DNA from: Chryseosolibacter sp044507775
Lineage (GTDB): Bacteria; Bacteroidota; Bacteroidia; Cytophagales; Cyclobacteriaceae
DNA: 64,000 bases
Direction of reading: 5' to 3'
Assembly (NCBI GenBank): GCA_044507775.1
Contig: JBIQIY010000009.1
Coordinates: 132,555 to 196,554 of the forward strand
Shown: in pieces, positions 60,954-64,000 of the stretch
Layout: the number at the start of each line of letters is the position of its first letter
Numbering within the stretch: position 1 is the stretch's first letter
Notes under the pieces: generated by a model
The model's database searches: none
Told to the model about the DNA's origin: nothing
What the model saw: only the letters and a program-made list of their open reading frames with translations
Translations under genes and position numbers: made by a program

Positions 60954-61667
60954 ATGGACCGCTCCATGAAGATTGAGAAATATTTTATCCTCGCATTGGT
61001 CATCATTGTTCTCGATCAGACATCCAAGCTTCTTGTTCACAAGTACATGTACCTTCACCAGGAGATCAATGTCATTGGCGACTGGTTCAGATTGCATTAT
61101 CTGCTGAACCCGGGAATGGCCTTCGGCATACGGTGGAATAATGAGTTTGGCAAACTGGCGCTGACCGCATTCCGGATCGCGGCGATGTTTGGCATCGGCT
61201 ATTACCTGTGGAAGATGGCGCATCGCAAAGCGCACCCTGGATTTTTGTGGTGCATGGCGTTGATCCTCGGGGGCGCGGTTGGAAATGTCATCGACAGTAT
61301 GTTTTACGGAGTGGTTTTGAATAACCATCCTGCCGGATCGCCGACGCCATGGTTTCACGGGCAAGTGATCGACATGTTATTCTTTCCGATATTTGATATG
61401 TACTGGCCTGAATGGGTCCCGTTCGTTGGGGGAGACTATTTTCTTTTTTTCAGCCCGGTTTTTAACATCGCGGACTCATCAATTTTTGTCGGTGTCGTCG
61501 TGATCCTGTTTTGTCAGAGGATATTCTTTAAAGAAAAAGCCGAAGCCCCGAAAGCATCGCCTCCAGGTGAAGCGGGAAATATCAATCACACGCAACCCGA
61601 CACGGGAAGTGGTGATGGATTTCAGGGTAGTTTCACGGAAGACCCGCAGAACAAGGAATCAATCTAG
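60954..61667 (+). CDS. lspA: lipoprotein signal peptidase
   Basis: A 237-residue signal peptidase II, an aspartyl protease cutting before the lipobox cysteine of prolipoproteins. Four helices; catalytic Asp in GNVIDSMFYG and in FNIADSSIFVG; the NxGxAFG motif reads NPGMAFG. Two additions are common in Bacteroidota: a periplasmic insertion after the first Asp (about 120-165) and a hydrophilic C-terminal tail of about 40 residues. ATG 60954 or ATG 60966 are possible starts. Likely clients in the window include the MltF-like lipoprotein. Confidence 0.94.
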   Translation: MDRSMKIEKYFILALVIIVLDQTSKLLVHKYMYLHQEINVIGDWFRLHYLLNPGMAFGIRWNNEFGKLALTAFRIAAMFGIGYYLWKMAHRKAHPGFLWCMALILGGAVGNVIDSMFYGVVLNNHPAGSPTPWFHGQVIDMLFFPIFDMYWPEWVPFVGGDYFLFFSPVFNIADSSIFVGVVVILFCQRIFFKEKAEAPKASPPGEAGNINHTQPDTGSGDGFQGSFTEDPQNKESI

Positions 61668-61776
61668 CGAATCCGCTCAATTTTGGTTTCTCGCCGCAAA
61701 CATCAATCTGCGTTAGTCAAATTCATTATTCTTGTTACTTTTAGGGATTATTTAACCCTTACCCCTCAAAGTTCAC

Positions 61777-63231
61777 ATGAGTTTGTTCGTTAAGAAGCCG
61801 CTGAGCCAGTTACTCGCTCAGGCAGAAGGATCCACCGAACTGAGACGTACTCTGGGCCCTGCCAATCTTGTTTCACTTGGAGTGGGCGCCATTATCGGCG
61901 CGGGTTTATTTTCCATAACAGGTCTGGCTGCCGCCACTAACGCCGGTCCTGCCATCACCATATCTTTTGTCGTGGCGGCACTCGGTTGCGCGTTCGCGGG
62001 ATTGTGCTACGCGGAATTTGCTTCGATGATTCCCATCGCAGGCAGCGCCTACACCTACTCGTATGCGACAATGGGTGAATTCATCGCGTGGATTATCGGA
62101 TGGGACCTTGTGCTTGAATATGCACTCGGCGCTGCAACCGTCGCCATCAGCTGGTCGGGTTATCTCATTAAGTTCCTGGAATATTACGATCTCCACTTGC
62201 CACCGGAGCTAACGTTGTCACCCTTTCAGACCGTCACGTTGGTAGACGGCACTGTCGTCAGGGGTATCATGAATCTGCCCGCGGTGTTTATCATCGTGGC
62301 CGTTTCTTTGATCCTGATTAAAGGAACGCGTGAGTCAGCGCTTGCAAACGCGATCATTGTTGCGCTCAAGGTCAGCGTGGTGTTGGTGTTCGTCGTACTC
62401 GGTTGGTCGTACATCAACCCCGATAATTACGTTCCCTACATCCCGGAAAACACCGGAACGTTCGGAGAGTTTGGATTCAGTGGAATCATCCGCGCTGCGG
62501 CCATCGTCTTCTTTGCTTACATCGGTTTCGACGCGGTATCTACCGCCGCACAGGAAACAAAAAATCCGAAGCGCGATATGCCCATCGGTATCCTCGGGTC
62601 GCTGGTTGTTTGTACGATACTCTACATATTGTTCGCTCACGTGATGCTGGGTCTTGCAAACTACAAGGAGTTTGCAGGTAAAGACGGCATCGCTCCTGTA
62701 GCCGTAGCCATTGCGCACACGCCTTATGTCTTCTTGCAGCAGGCGGTTATCCTCGCGATTCTCGCGGGTTATTGTTCGGTGATTCTCGTCATGCTCATGG
62801 GACAATCGAGGGTATTCTACTCGATGTCTCAGGACGGACTGCTTCCGAAGTTCTTTTCAGATGTCCATACAAAATTCCACACACCGTGGAAGTCGAATGT
62901 GCTCTTCATGGTGTTTGTCAGTCTCTTCGCGGCGTTTGTGCCTGCGAGTGTTGTTGGCGAGATGGTGAGCATTGGTACGCTCTTCGCGTTCATTCTTGTC
63001 TGTATCGGTGTGTGGGTGCTTCGCGTGAAACAGCCCAATGCTCCGCGCACGTTCCGAGTGCCGCTGGTTCCGCTCATTCCGATACTGGGTGTGCTCACAT
63101 GTCTTTTCATGATGGTCTTCCTGCCCGGGGACACATGGCTGAGGCTCTTCATCTGGATGGCAATCGGTGTTGTGATCTACTTCACCTACAGCCGGCATAA
63201 GAGTATTCTGGGGAAGAAGGAGAAAAGTTGA
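61777..63231 (+). CDS. APC family amino acid permease (cationic amino acid transporter-like)
   Basis: A 484-residue permease with about 12-14 helices. Helix 1 is SLGVGAIIGAGLFSITGLAAA, with the unwound GxG substrate loop; helix 6 is AAIVFFAYIGFDAVSTAAQETKNPKRDMP, the APC consensus. It resembles the cationic amino acid transporter branch (YfnA-like), so a basic or small neutral amino acid is likely. Its TGA stop (63229-63231) lies within the first base triplets of an intergenic TTGACAATG repeat, so the repeat supplies the stop. Confidence 0.92.
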   Translation: MSLFVKKPLSQLLAQAEGSTELRRTLGPANLVSLGVGAIIGAGLFSITGLAAATNAGPAITISFVVAALGCAFAGLCYAEFASMIPIAGSAYTYSYATMGEFIAWIIGWDLVLEYALGAATVAISWSGYLIKFLEYYDLHLPPELTLSPFQTVTLVDGTVVRGIMNLPAVFIIVAVSLILIKGTRESALANAIIVALKVSVVLVFVVLGWSYINPDNYVPYIPENTGTFGEFGFSGIIRAAAIVFFAYIGFDAVSTAAQETKNPKRDMPIGILGSLVVCTILYILFAHVMLGLANYKEFAGKDGIAPVAVAIAHTPYVFLQQAVILAILAGYCSVILVMLMGQSRVFYSMSQDGLLPKFFSDVHTKFHTPWKSNVLFMVFVSLFAAFVPASVVGEMVSIGTLFAFILVCIGVWVLRVKQPNAPRTFRVPLVPLIPILGVLTCLFMMVFLPGDTWLRLFIWMAIGVVIYFTYSRHKSILGKKEKS

Positions 63232-63267
63232 CAATGTGACAATTGACAGTTGACAATGGGTAGCAAC
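63226..63267 (+). repeat. TTGACAATG-type short repeat cluster, copy 1
   Basis: Three TTGACA words in 31 bases (63228, 63243, 63250). The 42-base block matches 63816-63857 in the same orientation with few changes. It overlaps the end of the APC permease gene. Confidence 0.75.
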
Positions 63268-63298
63268 AATGGTGAAATGGGTGCTTCGAATTGTCTTG

Positions 63299-63316
63299 CG
63301 CCCTTTCAGGGCTTTG
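63299..63316 (-). repeat. palindromic repeat copy 1
   Basis: CGCCCTTTCAGGGCTTTG, minus orientation; outer repeat of the left arm. Confidence 0.85.
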
Positions 63317-63378
63317 GTTTTGTGCGTACTTAATCCAGGGCTCCTCGCTAGCGCTCGTCACCCTGGGCTGGTATCTGG

Positions 63379-63396
63379 CGCCCTTTCAGGGCTTTG
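63379..63396 (-). repeat. palindromic repeat copy 2
   Basis: Identical 18 bases to copy 1; inner end of the left arm. Confidence 0.85.
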
Positions 63397-63464
63397 ATTG
63401 CATTGGGTGCCATTCCGTCTTTTGGAATGATAAATCCACGGTTTGCCGTTCATGCATCAAGCAA

Positions 63465-63600
63465 TCTCCTTTCCGTTCGCGAAGCCAGTCATGCAAAGAC
63501 AATCACCCGCCACCGTTCAAGCAGTCAATGATTCTCCATTCCGTTCGCGCGGTCAATCATTCAAAGACAATCAACGGTCGCCGTTTACACAATCATCATT
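63465..63600 (+). repeat. 68-base imperfect tandem duplication
   Basis: Units 63465-63532 and 63533-63600 both begin TCTCC(T/A)TTCCGTTCGCG and both carry CAAAGACAATCA. Substitutions only, no length change. Confidence 0.75.
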
Positions 63601-63654
63601 TGCGCTTCCACTCGTGCAGCCAAAATTATTTTTGTTTCACTTCGCGTGATTCAA

Positions 63655-63762
63655 TCGCTCACGCCGCGGTTGGCGCATTACCAAGCCCTGAAAGGGCGCC
63701 AGATACCAGCCCAGGTTGACGAGCGAAGCGAGGAGGCCTGGGTAAAAGGTGGGAGTATTCAA
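63655..63762 (+). repeat. ~108-base direct repeat, copy 1
   Basis: From TCGCTCAC to GAGTATTCAA; matches 63892-64000 with roughly a dozen substitutions and one single-base length difference. Includes the palindromic repeat and the GAGCGAAGCGAG hairpin core. Confidence 0.8.
63682..63698 (+). repeat. palindromic repeat copy 3
   Basis: CAAGCCCTGAAAGGGCG; inner end of the right arm. Confidence 0.85.
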
Positions 63763-63777
63763 AGCCCTGAAAGGGCG
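63760..63777 (+). repeat. palindromic repeat copy 4
   Basis: CAAAGCCCTGAAAGGGCG, exact reverse complement of copies 1 and 2; outer repeat of the right arm. Confidence 0.85.
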
Positions 63778-63790
63778 TAAGACAATTCGA

Positions 63791-63857
63791 AGTTGACAAT
63801 GTGGCAATTAACAGAAGTTGACAATGTGACAATTGACAGTAGACAATAGTGGCAACT
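63791..63857 (+). repeat. TTGACAATG-type short repeat cluster, copies 2 and 3
   Basis: AGTTGACAATGTGGCAATTA at 63791 and AGTTGACAATGTGACAATTG at 63816, the second closely matching the cluster at 63226. These direct copies flank the inverted element on its right. Confidence 0.75.
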
Positions 63858-63891
63858 ATCATTGTCTCCAGGGCAAGAAACATTTGGTTGT

Positions 63892-64000
63892 TCGCTCACA
63901 TTGCGGTTGGCGTATGCACCAAGCCCTGAAAGGGCGCCAGATGCTAGCCCAGGCTGACGAGCGAAGCGAGGAGGCCTGGGTGAAACGTTGGAGTATTCAA
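63892..64000 (+). repeat. ~108-base direct repeat, copy 2 (runs to window end)
   Basis: Same unit as 63655-63762, 237-238 bases downstream. The final GAGTATTCAA is the sequence that in copy 1 precedes the next palindromic repeat, so the array probably continues. Confidence 0.8.
63920..63936 (+). repeat. palindromic repeat copy 5
   Basis: CAAGCCCTGAAAGGGCG, identical to copy 3. Confidence 0.85.

Larger units (their letters stand above)
63284..63792. mobile_element. 509-base inverted-repeat element (REP/MITE-like, no transposase)
   Basis: The outer ends are a perfect 14-base inverted repeat, CTTCGAATTGTCTT (63284-63297) and AAGACAATTCGAAG (63779-63792). The arms, 63284-63396 and 63682-63792, are inverted copies of about 110 bases. 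Each arm holds two copies of a 17-18 base repeat with the palindrome GCCCT-GAA-AGGGC and, between them, a hairpin with arms such as CCCAGG/CCTGGG. The core (63397-63681, 285 bases) contains a 68-base tandem duplication and no convincing gene. It resembles REP-type or non-autonomous elements; the mover is not in the window. Confidence 0.65.

Noticed and set aside
63228..63258. TTGACA words as sigma-70 -35 boxes
   Set aside because: Bacteroidota primary sigma factors use TTTG/TAnnTTTG elements, and the words are repeated in tandem without -10 partners or downstream genes.
63291..63719. 142-codon open frame across the repeat element
   Set aside because: It runs through the palindromes and tandem duplication, is rich in Ser/His/Cys, and matches no family; likely a chance frame.
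63299..63936. CRISPR array from the repeated CAAGCCCTGAAAGGGCG
   Set aside because: Copies are in both orientations, with spacings of 78 to 300 bases and repeated rather than unique spacers; no cas genes are present.

Overview
The window reads as ordinary chromosomal DNA of a Bacteroidota bacterium, most likely a cytophaga-like one. This is inferred from the gene families: an ECF sigma/FecR pair with a C-terminal DUF4974-type domain, a TonB-dependent receptor of the Bacteroidota beta-barrel type, DUF4254 beside a family 9 glycosyltransferase, an OmpA/PD40 protein, a PnuC carrier and a BatD-like protein. It is also supported by at least eight TAnnTTTG promoter boxes shortly upstream of start codons. 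Base composition looks even, near 50% GC. I see no rRNA, tRNA, prophage, transposase gene or CRISPR array.

Layout. 0-5 kb: the tail of phosphatidylserine decarboxylase, a fatty acid desaturase, then on the minus strand a translationally coupled sigma factor / FecR anti-sigma / STN-domain repeat protein trio. 5-9 kb: DUF4254 protein with GT9 glycosyltransferase, a HAD phosphatase and ornithine aminotransferase. 9-16 kb: RmuC, a tandem thioredoxin-fold protein, a GroES-like protein with a 69-residue partner, a secreted aminopeptidase P, and a response regulator/histidine kinase pair directly upstream of a TonB-dependent receptor. 18-26 kb: an orphan strand-rich protein, an MBL-fold hydrolase, a secreted endonuclease/phosphatase-fold protein, Nfu, a dicarboxylate/amino acid symporter, chorismate synthase and a BatD-like protein. 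26-37 kb: small membrane proteins, QueG, a duplicated secreted protein, a nucleotidyltransferase, a sugar MFS carrier, PnuC, OmpA/PD40, an SDR, a DNA alkyltransferase and an MltF-like transglycosylase. 37-63 kb: an M14 peptidase and a dense housekeeping block (hemB, a DUF2520 protein, prmC, ribD, fRMsr, a membrane MutS-like ATPase, cysteine desulfurase, glmM-like mutase, mazG, glyS, an MtfA-like protease, dgt, a histidine kinase, an RND transporter, ileS, lspA and an APC permease).

The last 770 bases (63232-64000) hold no gene but a compact set of repeats: a 509-base inverted-repeat element with perfect 14-base ends, five copies of a short palindrome-bearing repeat, a 68-base tandem duplication, and a ~108-base direct repeat that runs off the window. 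This is the least explained DNA here.

Other points of interest are an IleRS with the altered GIHH signature of type 2 enzymes, an SDR lacking the Tyr/Lys catalytic pair, the repeat protein at the end of the sigma/anti-sigma operon, and a near-leaderless glyS promoter. No strong case for an entirely new system could be made from the coding genes; the best candidates are the terminal repeat element and the sigma/FecR/STN-repeat operon.
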